DNA of 64,000 bases, from assembly GCA_965219235.1 (NCBI GenBank), contig OZ244721.1, positions 2,170,001 through 2,234,000 of the forward strand, given 5' to 3'. This DNA comes from CBDHCC01 sp965219235. GTDB taxonomy: Bacteria; Pseudomonadota; Alphaproteobacteria; Sphingomonadales; Sphingomonadaceae. The translations under genes and the position numbers were made by a program. Below, in pieces: positions 53,333 to 62,185 of this stretch (position 1 is its first letter; each line of letters opens with the position of its first letter). Below the pieces are notes generated by a model. That model saw only the letters and a list, made by a program, of their open reading frames with translations. It searched no databases and was not told where the DNA came from.

Positions 53333-54114
53333 GCACCCTCCAGGCGCAGGAGGGCGTCGGACCGGGCCAGCACCACAAGCTTCAACCCCGTTTCCCGAGC
53401 ACGGTCCACTGCGAGGGAAGTGGGGGCGGACATGGTGACCAGCATCGGGCAGCCGGACAGCACCGCCTTTTCGACCAGTTCGTAGGAGGCGCGCGAGGTC
53501 ATGAGCGCGAAGCCGCCGTCCCAGCCGGCACCGTCCGCCAGCATCGCGCCCACCAGCTTGTCGAGGGCGTTGTGCCGCCCGACATCCTCCCGCACGCGAC
53601 GCACCGCGCCGTCCGCTCCGCCGAGCGCGGCGGCGTGGACGGCTCCCGTGGCGCGGTTGAGCGGCTGGTGATCGCGGAGCGCCTCCAGCGCGCGGAAGAT
53701 CGCCGCTTCGTTGGCCCGCGTCTCGGCGGTGACGGCGGGCAGCGGCCGGATCGCCTGTTCCAAATTCTCGATGCCGCACAGTCCGCAGGAGGACTCCGAC
53801 AGCCGATGGCGCACCCGCTCCGTCACCCGACTTCGGCAGCGGGGCGCGAGCGCCGCGCGCACCAGCACGCCGTCCGGCGTCGGGTGGACGCCGACCGAGC
53901 GCACATCGTCGGTCGTGTCGATCAGCCGCTCGGCGAGCGCGAACCCGCGCGCGAGGTCGCCCAGATCGGCGGGGGTCGCCATCAGCACGGCGTAGCCGAA
54001 GCCGTCGAACTCCAGCGCCACCGGCATTTCGACCGCAACGTCCCGGCGAACCCGCGCGCAAGCCCCGCGCGGCTCGACGCGCGTGAAGCCTGTGGCGGCA
54101 CTCGTCTCCGTCAG
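53329..54114 (-). CDS. fdhD: Formate dehydrogenase accessory sulfurtransferase FdhD, probable CTG start
   Basis: Transfers sulfur to the molybdenum cofactor of FDH-like enzymes. MPVALEFDGFGYAVLMATPADLGDLARGFALAERL, SESSCGLCGIENLEQ (the CxxC pair), GAVHAAAL, REDVGRHNALDKLVG and ALMTSRASYELVEKA are family signatures. The first in-frame ATG (54027) would cut off the strand before MPVALEF. Upstream, the frame stays open with sensible FdhD-like sequence (FTRVEPRG … VRRDVAVE) and no ATG, GTG or TTG. CTG 54114 overlaps the previous gene's stop (CTGA), giving 261 residues, close to normal. The start is inferred. Confidence 0.85.
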   Translation of the reverse strand: MTETSAATGFTRVEPRGACARVRRDVAVEMPVALEFDGFGYAVLMATPADLGDLARGFALAERLIDTTDDVRSVGVHPTPDGVLVRAALAPRCRSRVTERVRHRLSESSCGLCGIENLEQAIRPLPAVTAETRANEAAIFRALEALRDHQPLNRATGAVHAAALGGADGAVRRVREDVGRHNALDKLVGAMLADGAGWDGGFALMTSRASYELVEKAVLSGCPMLVTMSAPTSLAVDRARETGLKLVVLARSDALLRLEGA

Positions 54115-56393
54115 GCGACGATCCGCACGGGCGCCCCCTTGTAGGCCGGCGTCTTGGACGCCTGGTCGTGCAGGTCGAGCGGGACCAGCGGATTGGCCTC
54201 CGGATAGTAGGCGCCCACACAGCGGTCTGGCAGGTCGTAGGGCGTCACGATGTACCCTTCGACCCGGCGCTCCACCCCGTCATCGACGGCGCTGACGAGC
54301 GTCACCACCTGACCCTCCCGCACGCCGGTTCTCGCGATCTCGCCGCGGTTCATCAGCAGCACCATGCGCGAGCCCTTCAGCCCGCGCAGCCGGTCCTCGA
54401 AGCCGTAGATCGTCGTGTTGAACTGGTCGTTCGAGCGCAGCGTGACGAGCGTGAAGACCTCCTCGTCCGGCTCCACGCCCAGCGACATGAGCGTGGTCGG
54501 ATCGGTGAACTGCGCCTTGCCGCTGTCGGTCTTCCACTCCCGTTCGCGCGCCGCGTTGCCGCGGTAGAAGCCGCCGGGCTGGAACATGCGCGCGTTGAAG
54601 TCGTGGAACTCGTCCGGGTAGGTCCGGGCGATCAGGTCGCGCACCAGGCCGTAGTCGCCGGTCCACGCGTCCCACTTCACCTTCGGGTTGGGCGCGCAGG
54701 TCGCCTTTGCGATCCCCGCCACGATGGCCAGTTCGGACCTGAGGTGCGGCGAGGCCGGGGTGCGCTTGCCGATCGAGCCGTAGATGTGGCTGAGCGAGTC
54801 CTCCATCGACACCGCCTGCGGCCCGGTCGCCCGCTCGTCCCGCTCCGACCGCGCGAGGCAGGGCAGCAGGTACGAGCCGTCGCCGACCAGCAGGTGCGAG
54901 CGGTTGAGCTTGGTCGCGATCTGCACGTTCAGCGCCAGCTTCGCCCAGTATGGCTCAACCCGCGCCAGATCGGGGATCGCGTGGGCGAAGTTGCCGCCGA
55001 GGCTCAAAAAGGCGCGCACGGAGCCGTCGAGCACGCCCTCCACCACCTCCACCGTGGTGCGGCCCTTGGTCCGGGGCGGGTCGAAGCCGAACATCTCCGC
55101 CAGCTTGTCCAGCGGCACCAGCTCCGGCTTCTCCGAGATGCCGACGGTGCGCTGGCCCTGCACGTTGGAGTGCCCGCGCACGGGCGAGATGCCCGCGCCT
55201 TCGCGCCCGATATTGCCGCGCATGAGGAGGAGATTCACCAGCATCCCGATCGACTGCGATCCGTGGACGTGCTGGGTCAGCCCCATGCCGTAGATGCCGA
55301 TCACCTTGTCCGACACGCAGTAGATGTCGCCGACCCGCTCCAGATGCGCGCGCGACAGACCGGACGCCGCCTCGATGGCGTCCCAGCCGGTGGCGCGCGC
55401 GGTCGCCTCGAAGGTGTCGAAGCCCACCGTGTGCTCGGCGATGAATGCGCGATCGAGCACGCCGCCGGCGCGGTCGTCGCGCTCCAGCACCCGCTTGGCG
55501 ACGCCCAGGATCGCCGCGATGTCGCCGCCGGGGCGCACCTGCAGGTACATCTCGGAGATGTGTGTCGACTTGCCGACCGTCATCTGGATCGGGTTCTGCG
55601 GGTCCACAAACTCGATCAGTCCGCGCTCGCGCACCGGGTTGAAGGTGACGATCCGGCACCCGCGCTTCACCGCTGCCTTCAGTGGATGGAGGAAGCGCGG
55701 CGAGTTGGACCCGGTGTTCTGGCCGAAGAACAGGATCATGTCGCACTGGTCGAAGTCGGACAGCACGCAGGTGCCGACCGGCGAGCCGATGACGGTCTTC
55801 AGCCCGACGCTGGTCGTCTCGTGGCACATGTTGGAACTGTCGGGCAGGTTGTTGTGGCCGTAGAGTCGCGCGAACAGCGCCCAGAGGTAGGACGTTTCCA
55901 GCGACGCCCGGCCGGACGCGTAGAAGACCGCCGACCTGGGGTCGAGCGCCCGCAGGCGCGCGCCGATGTCGGCGAACGCCTCCTCCCACTCCACCGGCGC
56001 GTAGCGGTCCGTCGCCACGTCGTAGCGCATCGGCTGGGTCAGCCGGCCGACCATCTCCAGCTCGTGGCTCGTCCAGCGCTTCAGCTCGGTGACCGTGTGC
56101 CGGGCGAAGAACTCGGGCGTGCAGCGGTCGCGGGTCAGCTCCCAGACCGTGGCCTTGGCCCCGTTCTCGCAGAACTCCGCCAAATGCGGGTTGGGCGGCT
56201 TGGCCCAGGCGCACGACGTGCACATGTGACCTTCGGGCTTGTTCTGGCGCAGCAGCGTCTCGACCGCGCCCATATCGGGCCGTTCCTCGACCGCGACCTT
56301 GCTCAGGCCCTTCAGCGACCCCCAGCCGCCGGTGGCGTGGGTGTAGTGAGGCGTGGTGGAATCCTGCGTGGTCTCGTCGCGACGGTCGGTCAT
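54111..56393 (-). CDS. FdhF/YdeP-family molybdopterin oxidoreductase
   Basis: A 760-residue enzyme of the formate-dehydrogenase-alpha/YdeP branch. An N-terminal iron-sulfur or Cys-bearing segment GHMCTSCAWAKPPNPH is followed by the MGD domain: VFYASGRASLETSYLWALFAR, SNMCHETTSVGLKTVIGSPVG, DMILFFGQNTGSNSPRFLHPL, MRGNIGREGAGISPVRGHSNVQGQRT. A final molydop-binding domain (FTLVTLRSNDQFNTTIYG … VTPYDLPDRCVGAYYPE) ends it. E. coli YdeP is linked to acid resistance; the substrate is not settled. It is encoded with fdhD and mobA, needed for its cofactor. Length fits YdeP (about 760). Confidence 0.9.
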   Translation of the reverse strand: MTDRRDETTQDSTTPHYTHATGGWGSLKGLSKVAVEERPDMGAVETLLRQNKPEGHMCTSCAWAKPPNPHLAEFCENGAKATVWELTRDRCTPEFFARHTVTELKRWTSHELEMVGRLTQPMRYDVATDRYAPVEWEEAFADIGARLRALDPRSAVFYASGRASLETSYLWALFARLYGHNNLPDSSNMCHETTSVGLKTVIGSPVGTCVLSDFDQCDMILFFGQNTGSNSPRFLHPLKAAVKRGCRIVTFNPVRERGLIEFVDPQNPIQMTVGKSTHISEMYLQVRPGGDIAAILGVAKRVLERDDRAGGVLDRAFIAEHTVGFDTFEATARATGWDAIEAASGLSRAHLERVGDIYCVSDKVIGIYGMGLTQHVHGSQSIGMLVNLLLMRGNIGREGAGISPVRGHSNVQGQRTVGISEKPELVPLDKLAEMFGFDPPRTKGRTTVEVVEGVLDGSVRAFLSLGGNFAHAIPDLARVEPYWAKLALNVQIATKLNRSHLLVGDGSYLLPCLARSERDERATGPQAVSMEDSLSHIYGSIGKRTPASPHLRSELAIVAGIAKATCAPNPKVKWDAWTGDYGLVRDLIARTYPDEFHDFNARMFQPGGFYRGNAAREREWKTDSGKAQFTDPTTLMSLGVEPDEEVFTLVTLRSNDQFNTTIYGFEDRLRGLKGSRMVLLMNRGEIARTGVREGQVVTLVSAVDDGVERRVEGYIVTPYDLPDRCVGAYYPEANPLVPLDLHDQASKTPAYKGAPVRIVA

Positions 56394-56473
56394 GAAAGGC
56401 CCTTCCGATGATCGGCACTCAAGCTCTTATCAGAGCCTCAATCCTCACCGCCCGCCAAGGTTCAACGCCCACA

Positions 56474-57010
56474 TCAGGAGCGGCTCTCTCGAAGAGCGAC
56501 ATCGCAGCCGTAAAAACCCCGATAGTCCACCGATAGGCCGGGCGCCCTGGCAACCTCGAAGCGCAGATTGGCCTCCCAGGTCTCGCGCCCGCCCTCGACA
56601 TGCGTGTCCTCGCCCGGCAGCGGCTGGACCGTGAGGCGGACGCCGTCCGCGCTCAGCACCCCGCCCGCGGCGATGTCGGTCAGTCCACCCGCGCGGGCGG
56701 GAGCGAGCGCGACCAGGTCGCCGTTGATCTTGACCACGCCGCGCGCGCCGTCGGTCGCCAGCACCGGGTCGCTGTCCTCGGTGTAGCGAAAGGCGCAGCG
56801 CCGCCCTGCCGACACGACGCGGGCGATCTCCGCATCGGTCATGACGACGGGGTCGATGCTGGGAACGAAGGCGTGCTCGACCGCGACCGCGCCGGAGACG
56901 ATCTGCGGACGCGGTGGATCCGGCACTTTGGGAGCCTCGCCCGGTGCGGCGTTGTCGCAAGCGGCGAGAGCGGCGAGCCCGACGAAGGCGAGCAGCAGGC
57001 GGATGCTCAT
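56474..57010 (-). CDS. Hypothetical lipoprotein of the copper-response operon
   Basis: A 178-residue protein with a lipoprotein signal (MSIRLLLAFVGLAALAACDN; Cys at residue 18). Mature sequence: GAVAVEHAFVPSIDPVVMTDAEIARVV, RRCAFRYTEDSDPVLATDGARGVVKINGDLVALAP, TWEANLRFEVARAPG, and DYRGFYGCDVALRE. One Cys pair (RRC and YGC) could form a disulfide. I do not recognise a family name. Its ATG overlaps the DUF305 stop (ATGA), making it the last gene of the csoR-led operon. Confidence 0.75.
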   Translation of the reverse strand: MSIRLLLAFVGLAALAACDNAAPGEAPKVPDPPRPQIVSGAVAVEHAFVPSIDPVVMTDAEIARVVSAGRRCAFRYTEDSDPVLATDGARGVVKINGDLVALAPARAGGLTDIAAGGVLSADGVRLTVQPLPGEDTHVEGGRETWEANLRFEVARAPGLSVDYRGFYGCDVALRESRS

Positions 57011-57486
57011 TTCCGCTTCTCCAGATCGTCCACGAGGTACTTCATCTCCGCGATCTCCCGGTCCTGCGCCTCGATGATCTCGTCGGCCAGCTTGCGGACG
57101 CGCGGGTCGCTGATCTGCGCTCGTTTGGAGGTCATGATCGCGATGGAGTGGTGCGGGATCATCCCCTTCATGTAGGCCACGTCGCCCACCGTCGCCTGGG
57201 AGCGCACCAGCCAGAGCGCCAGCGCGAAGACGAGAGCGGAACCCGCGAAGATGCCGACGTTCACCCACCTCTTCCTGTACATGCCCAGCATGAAGCCCAG
57301 CATGATGATCGCCATGGCGGCTCCCATCACGAACGCCATCCAAAAGCGCGTCTCGCTGAAGAACACCTGATCGACGACGTAGGTGTTGAGGTACATCAGC
57401 GCGAACATCACCACCGTGGAGGTGGCGATCATCGCGGCGAAGCGGCCATAGCCCATGCGCATCCCGCCCGACGTCTCAGTGCTCAT
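57007..57486 (-). CDS. DUF305-family membrane protein
   Basis: A 159-residue protein. Three membrane helices (FAAMIATSTVVMFALMYLNTY, WMAFVMGAAMAIIMLGFMLGMY, VGIFAGSALVFALALWLV) are followed by a soluble DUF305 segment (VAYMKGMIPHHSIAIMTSKRAQI … IIEAQDREIAEMKYLV). The MKGMIPHHSIAI motif with Met and His residues is a likely metal site; such proteins accompany copper and silver resistance genes. ATG 57486 is chosen because AGGAGG lies 9 bp upstream, while ATG 57492 would be only 3 bp from it. Overlaps the cytochrome gene by 11 bp. Confidence 0.85.
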   Translation of the reverse strand: MSTETSGGMRMGYGRFAAMIATSTVVMFALMYLNTYVVDQVFFSETRFWMAFVMGAAMAIIMLGFMLGMYRKRWVNVGIFAGSALVFALALWLVRSQATVGDVAYMKGMIPHHSIAIMTSKRAQISDPRVRKLADEIIEAQDREIAEMKYLVDDLEKRK

Positions 57487-58060
57487 GTGCATGATCCTCC
57501 TCGTTGCGCTTGTCGCCATGGTGCCCGCCCTCGCCATGCTCCGGCTCTTGGGGAATGGCGGCGTACTGCTCGGCGGTCATGCCGGGCAGCCGCTTGGCGA
57601 AGGCGGCGATCGCCCACAGGGTCCGGTCGTCGTGCGTGCCGCCAAAGGCCGGCATGGCGGACATCTTGATGCCGTGCTTCACCATCCAGAAAATCTCGCG
57701 CGGTTGCCATTCCGCCGCGTGCTCCGTCAGGCGCGGCGGCATGGGGAGCATTCCCTGCGACCACTCGGCCGGCTCCGCGCCCGGGCCGCCGTGGCACTGG
57801 GCGCACATGGCCTTGTACTCGCCGCCGCCCTCGACGATCATCGCCGGGGTGAACCGGGGCTCGGCGATGCCCGACGCATGGGCCTTGACCGAGTTCTCCA
57901 TCGTGGTCGACGTCACCCAGCGGCCCAACGGCGTGTGATCCTCCGTCGCGGCGACGTTGTAGCCGCCGGTGTAGACCACGATCAGGCCAATGATGGCGAG
58001 GATCGCGAGCGTGGAGAACACGCCGGTGATCACGCCGAGCGCCGACACCCTTCCCTTCAC
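57476..58060 (-). CDS. Membrane-anchored c-type cytochrome with His-rich tail
   Basis: A 194-residue monoheme cytochrome c. It has an N-terminal anchor (TGVFSTLAILAIIGLIVVYTGGY), a heme site in EYKAMCAQCHGGPG (CxxCH) and an axial Met probably in KMSAMPAFGG. The C-terminal tail is rich in His, Glu and Asp (EHGEGGHHGDKRNEEDHAHEH), suited to bind metal ions. It faces the periplasm. Its place in a csoR operon suggests a copper- or redox-related job; the electron partner is unknown. Confidence 0.87.
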   Translation of the reverse strand: MKGRVSALGVITGVFSTLAILAIIGLIVVYTGGYNVAATEDHTPLGRWVTSTTMENSVKAHASGIAEPRFTPAMIVEGGGEYKAMCAQCHGGPGAEPAEWSQGMLPMPPRLTEHAAEWQPREIFWMVKHGIKMSAMPAFGGTHDDRTLWAIAAFAKRLPGMTAEQYAAIPQEPEHGEGGHHGDKRNEEDHAHEH

Positions 58061-58073
58061 GGTCGATCCCGTC

Positions 58074-58835
58074 TCACTTGATCCACATCCAGATGCCCAT
58101 CGCCACCATCATGACGTTTTCGGTCAGCGATACGAAGCCGAGCGGCACGTTGGAGCTGCCGCCGACGCAGGCGCACTTCAGCTCGCGCTTCTGGACATAG
58201 ACGGCGTAGAAGACGGACACCGCGCCGATCGACCCGATCGTCAGCGCCACCGGAACGCTGATCCAGTCGAGCGCACCCGCGATCATCAGCACGCCCGCCA
58301 ATGCCTCTCCGAACGGATACAGCCACGCGTAGGGCACCCACTTGCGCGCCAGCAGGTCGTAGCCCAGGAACATGGTGGCGAAACCGTCGACATCGCGCAG
58401 CTTCTGAATGGCCAGCACGCACATCGACATCGCGATGAACCACTCGCCCGCGCGCATCGTGAGGAGTTCGCCATAGGCGGCCCAACTGGTCGCCAGCGCC
58501 ATCAGCGCCGTCATGGCGAAGATCGCGATCACGGGCGTGTAGCTGGTGGCGTCGGGATCCTTGGCGTCCTTGCCGAGGAACTTGCGGGTGTCGTCGTAGC
58601 CGCCGATCCGCTCCCCGCCGACGAAGGTCTGGGGCGTGGTCTCGACGTCGTGCTTGGCCTTGAAGGCGTCCGTCTCCTCGCGCGTGGTCAGCCAGTGGTC
58701 CTCGACCGTATAGCCCTCGTGCTCCAGCAGCCACTTGGACTTCAGGCCGTAGGGGCAGATGTGCTTGTCCATGACCATGCGGTAGAGCGTGGCGGTCTTT
58801 GCGCCACCCCGCTGGATGGTGGTGTGCTCGTTCAT
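58074..58835 (-). CDS. Glutaredoxin-MauE fusion membrane protein
   Basis: A 253-residue fusion. Residues about 15-95 form a glutaredoxin-like domain (ATLYRMVMDKHICPYGLKSKWLLEHEG … TTPQTFVGGERIGGYDDTRKFLG). The catalytic Cys is in CPYGLKS, which is the monothiol CxxG form, not CxxC. Residues about 105-250 form a four-helix MauE/DoxX-like membrane domain with a Cys pair (KRELKCACVGG). Such proteins handle disulfide or redox chemistry at the inner membrane. It lies 14 bp after csoR and 13 bp before the cytochrome gene, so it is part of the metal-responsive operon. Confidence 0.82.
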   Translation of the reverse strand: MNEHTTIQRGGAKTATLYRMVMDKHICPYGLKSKWLLEHEGYTVEDHWLTTREETDAFKAKHDVETTPQTFVGGERIGGYDDTRKFLGKDAKDPDATSYTPVIAIFAMTALMALATSWAAYGELLTMRAGEWFIAMSMCVLAIQKLRDVDGFATMFLGYDLLARKWVPYAWLYPFGEALAGVLMIAGALDWISVPVALTIGSIGAVSVFYAVYVQKRELKCACVGGSSNVPLGFVSLTENVMMVAMGIWMWIK

Positions 58836-58849
58836 GCGCGACCTCCGTA

Positions 58850-59122
58850 TCAGCGCTTCATTTTCTCGAACAGATCGACCAGCTCGCCGAACTTCGCGCG
58901 CTGCTCGGACGGGTCGCCGGAGTCGATCGCCTCGGCCACGCAGCAGGCGGCATGGTCCTTGAGCACCCGGCTCTCGACCTTGCCGAGAGCGGCCTTAACC
59001 GCCTGCAGCTGGTGCAGGATGTCGATGCAATAGCGGTCGTCCTCCAGCATCTGGGCGAGCCCGCGCACCTGCCCCTCGATGCGGCGCAGGCGGTGGACGG
59101 TGGCGGTGCGATCCTGCGGCAT
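58850..59122 (-). CDS. csoR: CsoR/RcnR-family metal-sensing repressor (copper type)
   Basis: A 90-residue all-helical repressor. VHRLRRIEGQVRGLAQMLEDDRYCIDILHQLQAVKAALGKVESRVLKDHAACCVAEA contains the Cu(I) ligand set: Cys in RYCID, His in KDHAACC, and a Cys four residues after it. This is the C-H-C pattern of copper-sensing CsoR, not the His-rich RcnR or the two-Cys CstR type. It is expected to bind the operator at 59136-59152 and to be released by Cu(I), controlling its own operon and copA-copB. ATG 59122 starts the conserved sequence. Confidence 0.9.
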   Translation of the reverse strand: MPQDRTATVHRLRRIEGQVRGLAQMLEDDRYCIDILHQLQAVKAALGKVESRVLKDHAACCVAEAIDSGDPSEQRAKFGELVDLFEKMKR

Positions 59123-59135
59123 TGACGACCTTGCG

Positions 59136-59152
59136 ATACCCGGTGGGGGTAT
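59136..59152. promoter_or_regulatory. Probable CsoR operator and copA promoter
   Basis: ATACCC-GGTGG-GGGTAT, a perfect 6-bp inverted repeat with 5-bp spacer, in the 64-bp gap between csoR (leftward, ATG 59122) and copA (rightward, GTG 59187). CsoR operators are G/C-tract palindromes of the TACCC…GGGTA kind. A possible copA promoter TTGCGA (59131-59136) - 17 bp - TATCTA (59154-59159) would place the operator in the spacer. Promoter assignment is tentative. Confidence 0.7.
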
Positions 59153-59186
59153 ATATCTATGCCTCTCGACAAGGAGTTCAAGCGCG

Positions 59187-61037
59187 GTGATCGAGAAAAG
59201 CTTCAGCCGCCGACAGCTGCTTGGCGGCCTCGCCGTCGGCGGCGGCGCGCTTGCCATGCCAGCATGGGCACGGGGCGGGAGCCTGATGGACGCGAGCCGT
59301 CTGCGGCAGGGCTTCGACGAGGTCGGCGGCGTGAGCATCGACCTGACCGTCGCGCGCGGGCACCGCATGGTCCAGGGGCGCCAAGGCATGGGCATCGCCG
59401 TCAACGGCAGCGTCCCCGGCCCGCTTTTGCGGCTGAAGGAAGGCACGACGGTCGCGCTGAACGTCCACAATCGGCTGGACGAGGACACGTCGATCCATTG
59501 GCACGGGCTGATGGTGCCGTTCCAGCTCGACGGCGTGCCGGGTGTCAGCTTCCCCGGCATCCCGCCGGGCAAGAGCTTCACCGCCCAGTTCCCGGTGCGC
59601 CAATCGGGCACCTACTGGTGGCATTCCCACTCCAACCTGCAGGAGCAGGCGGGGCATTACGGCCCGATCGTGGTCGATCCGGCCGGCGCCGACCCGGTGC
59701 GGGCGGATCGCGACTATGTGCTGCTGTTGAGCGAGTTCACTCCTACCCACCCCCACGACATCATGCGCAAGCTAAAAGTTGGGGAAAACTACTACAATCA
59801 TCAGCAGACCACGGCGACCGACGACTATTCGCTGTCCGGTCCGGACCGCCGAATGTGGGCCAGGATGCGGATGATGCCGACCGATATCCTGGACGTGACA
59901 GCGCCCGCCTACACCTATCTCGCCAACGGCCATGGGCCGACCGAGGGCCTGGAGTATCTGTTCCGCGCCGGCGAGCGCATCCGGCTGCGGCTGATCAACG
60001 GCAGCGCCATGACCTTCTTCAACGTCCGCATTCCCGGCATGGCGATGACGGTGGTGGCCGCCGACGGCAAGGACGTGCGGCCGGTCGAGGTGGACGAGCT
60101 GCAGATCGGCGTCGCCGAGACCTACGACGTGGTGGTCGAGCCCGGCCGGGCGGCGGCCTACACCATCGTCGCGGAGTCGATGGGCCGATCCGGCATGGCG
60201 GTGGCCACCCTCGCCTCCGCGCCGGGCGCGCGCGCGCCCGTGCCGGCGCTGCGCGACCCGCCGCTGCTGACGATGGCCGACATGGGGATGAGCGGGGGCA
60301 TGAACGGGGGCAGCGACCACGGCGGCGCGGGCGGGATGAAGGGCATGGATCATCCGGGCATGGCCGGAATGGCGCAGGGCGGGATGGACCAAGGCGCGAT
60401 GGCGGGTGGCGGGGACGGGGACAAGCCCACCGGCATGGCGGGCATGGCCATGGGCGGCATGGACATGCGCGACACCTCGCTGCTGCCGCCCGACGTGAAG
60501 GTCGGCCCCGGCATCGACATGGTGGCGATGGACCCCGTCGACCGGATGGGCGATCCCGGCATCGGGCTCGACACGGTCGATCACCGCGTCCTCGATTACC
60601 GCCAGCTCGCCTCGCTCACCCGCACGGAGGAGCGCACGCCGACACGGCTGATGGAGATCCACCTGACCGGCAACATGGAACGCTACATGTGGTCGTTCGA
60701 CGGATCGAAGTTCTCCGCCGTCAGCGACGAACCGATCCGCTTCGCCTATGATGAACGGGTGCGGATCAAGCTGGTGAACGACACCATGATGGCGCACCCC
60801 ATCCACCTGCACGGCCATTTCTTCGAACTGGTGAACGGCGCGGAGCCTGGCCACCAGCCGCTCAAGCACACGGTGGTGGTGCAGCCGGGCGGCAGCGCGC
60901 GGTTCGATCTGACCGCCGACGAGCCCGGCGACTGGGCGTTTCACTGTCATCTGCTCTACCACATGCACGCGGGCATGTTCCAGATCGTCAGCGTGGCGTT
61001 TCCCGAGGGGCAGGCATCCGGCGGGGCAACGTCTTGA
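59187..61037 (+). CDS. copA: Multicopper oxidase, copper resistance protein CopA
   Basis: A 616-residue periplasmic multicopper oxidase. The Tat signal is SRRQLLGGLAVGGGALAMPAWA. The copper motifs are HWHGLMVPFQLDG, TYWWHSHSNLQEQ, HPIHLHGHFFELV and WAFHCHLLYHMHAGM, which together supply the type 1, 2 and 3 ligands. A Met/Gly/His-rich stretch at residues ~370-440 (MGMSGGMNGGSDHGG, MDHPGMAGMAQGGMD) is typical of CopA and binds extra Cu(I). GTG 59187 has AAGGAG 10 bp upstream. Its stop overlaps the copB start (TTGA). Confidence 0.94.
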   Translation: MIEKSFSRRQLLGGLAVGGGALAMPAWARGGSLMDASRLRQGFDEVGGVSIDLTVARGHRMVQGRQGMGIAVNGSVPGPLLRLKEGTTVALNVHNRLDEDTSIHWHGLMVPFQLDGVPGVSFPGIPPGKSFTAQFPVRQSGTYWWHSHSNLQEQAGHYGPIVVDPAGADPVRADRDYVLLLSEFTPTHPHDIMRKLKVGENYYNHQQTTATDDYSLSGPDRRMWARMRMMPTDILDVTAPAYTYLANGHGPTEGLEYLFRAGERIRLRLINGSAMTFFNVRIPGMAMTVVAADGKDVRPVEVDELQIGVAETYDVVVEPGRAAAYTIVAESMGRSGMAVATLASAPGARAPVPALRDPPLLTMADMGMSGGMNGGSDHGGAGGMKGMDHPGMAGMAQGGMDQGAMAGGGDGDKPTGMAGMAMGGMDMRDTSLLPPDVKVGPGIDMVAMDPVDRMGDPGIGLDTVDHRVLDYRQLASLTRTEERTPTRLMEIHLTGNMERYMWSFDGSKFSAVSDEPIRFAYDERVRIKLVNDTMMAHPIHLHGHFFELVNGAEPGHQPLKHTVVVQPGGSARFDLTADEPGDWAFHCHLLYHMHAGMFQIVSVAFPEGQASGGATS

Positions 61038-62185
61038 TCCGGTCCGCCGTGGGGCTCGCCCTGCTGCTGACGGCGAGCCCCGCGCTGGCGCAGCACGCCG
61101 GCCACGTCATGCCGCCCGGCATGACGATGGACAGGCCGAAGCCGGCACCGAAGCCTGCCGCCAAGCCATCGACGAACCCGCCCGCCCGGCAAGCTCCGAA
61201 AGCGGCCGCTCGGGCCAAGCCCCGCCAGCCGACGACCGCGTCGCGCCCGGCCCGCAGCACGCCCCCCGCTGCCGGGCCGATGGACCACACTGGCACGGCG
61301 GACGTGGGCGGCATGGATATGGGCGAAACGGACGGTGACGAGCCGGCCGCTCAGCCGCCCGGGGACGCGGCTCCAATGGACCACTCAGCCATGGACCACG
61401 GGTCGATGATGACGCCGACGGCGCGCGGTGACGCGCCATCGAGCGAGGCCCCTCCCCCGCCCGCCGCCGGCCGCGGCCCCGCCCGCGCAGCGGACGACAT
61501 CTGGGGGGCGGAGGCGATGCGCGCATCCCGCGATCAGCTGGCGCACGAGCAGGGCGGGCAACTCTACTCCTTCTTCATGGCCGACCGCGCCGAGCTGCGC
61601 TCCCGCAGCGGGCGCGACGGCTATCTGTGGGATCTCCAGGGGTATTACGGCGGCGACCTCGACAAGCTGTGGGTGAAATCCGAGGGCGAGGGCAGTTTCG
61701 GCGAACGCATCGGGCACGCCGAACTGCAGGCGCTCTGGAGTCACGCCATCACCCCGTGGTTCGACGCACAGCTGGGCGTGCGCCAGGACTTCGCCGGCCC
61801 CGATCGCACTCACCTGGCCGCGGGCGTGCAGGGACTGGCCCCCTATCTGTTCGAGGTCGACGCCGCCGCCTTCCTGTCTCAGAAAGGCGACCTGACCGCG
61901 CGGGTCGAGGTCGAGCTGGACCAGCGCATCACCCAACGCCTCCGGCTGCAGCCCCGCGCCGAGGTCGATCTGGCGGCACAGGAGGTGCGCGAGCTGGGCA
62001 TCGGCGCGGGGCTCGGCAGCGTCGAGCTCGGCCTCAGACTGCGCTACGAGATCGTGCGCGAGTTCGCGCCCTATATCGGCATCGCCCAGGAGTGGCGTTT
62101 CGGTGGCAGTCGAGATTTCCTCCGCGCGCGCGGCGGCGATCTCAGCGTCACGAACGTCGTCGCCGGTGTGCGCCTCTGGTTTTGA
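61034..62185 (+). CDS. copB: Copper resistance protein CopB
   Basis: A 383-residue outer-membrane protein. The signal peptide MIRSAVGLALLLTASPALA is followed by a Lys/Pro/Met/His-rich linker of about 130 residues (PPGMTMDRPKPAPKPAAKP, GMDMGETDGD, MDHSAMDHGSMM). The CopB beta-barrel domain is DDIWGAEAMRASRDQLAHEQGG … YLWDLQGYYGGDLDKLWVKSEGEGS, ending VVAGVRLWF. The TTG start is within the copA stop (TTGA), so the two are translated together. It is thought to bind or sequester copper at the outer membrane. Confidence 0.93.
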   Translation: MIRSAVGLALLLTASPALAQHAGHVMPPGMTMDRPKPAPKPAAKPSTNPPARQAPKAAARAKPRQPTTASRPARSTPPAAGPMDHTGTADVGGMDMGETDGDEPAAQPPGDAAPMDHSAMDHGSMMTPTARGDAPSSEAPPPPAAGRGPARAADDIWGAEAMRASRDQLAHEQGGQLYSFFMADRAELRSRSGRDGYLWDLQGYYGGDLDKLWVKSEGEGSFGERIGHAELQALWSHAITPWFDAQLGVRQDFAGPDRTHLAAGVQGLAPYLFEVDAAAFLSQKGDLTARVEVELDQRITQRLRLQPRAEVDLAAQEVRELGIGAGLGSVELGLRLRYEIVREFAPYIGIAQEWRFGGSRDFLRARGGDLSVTNVVAGVRLWF

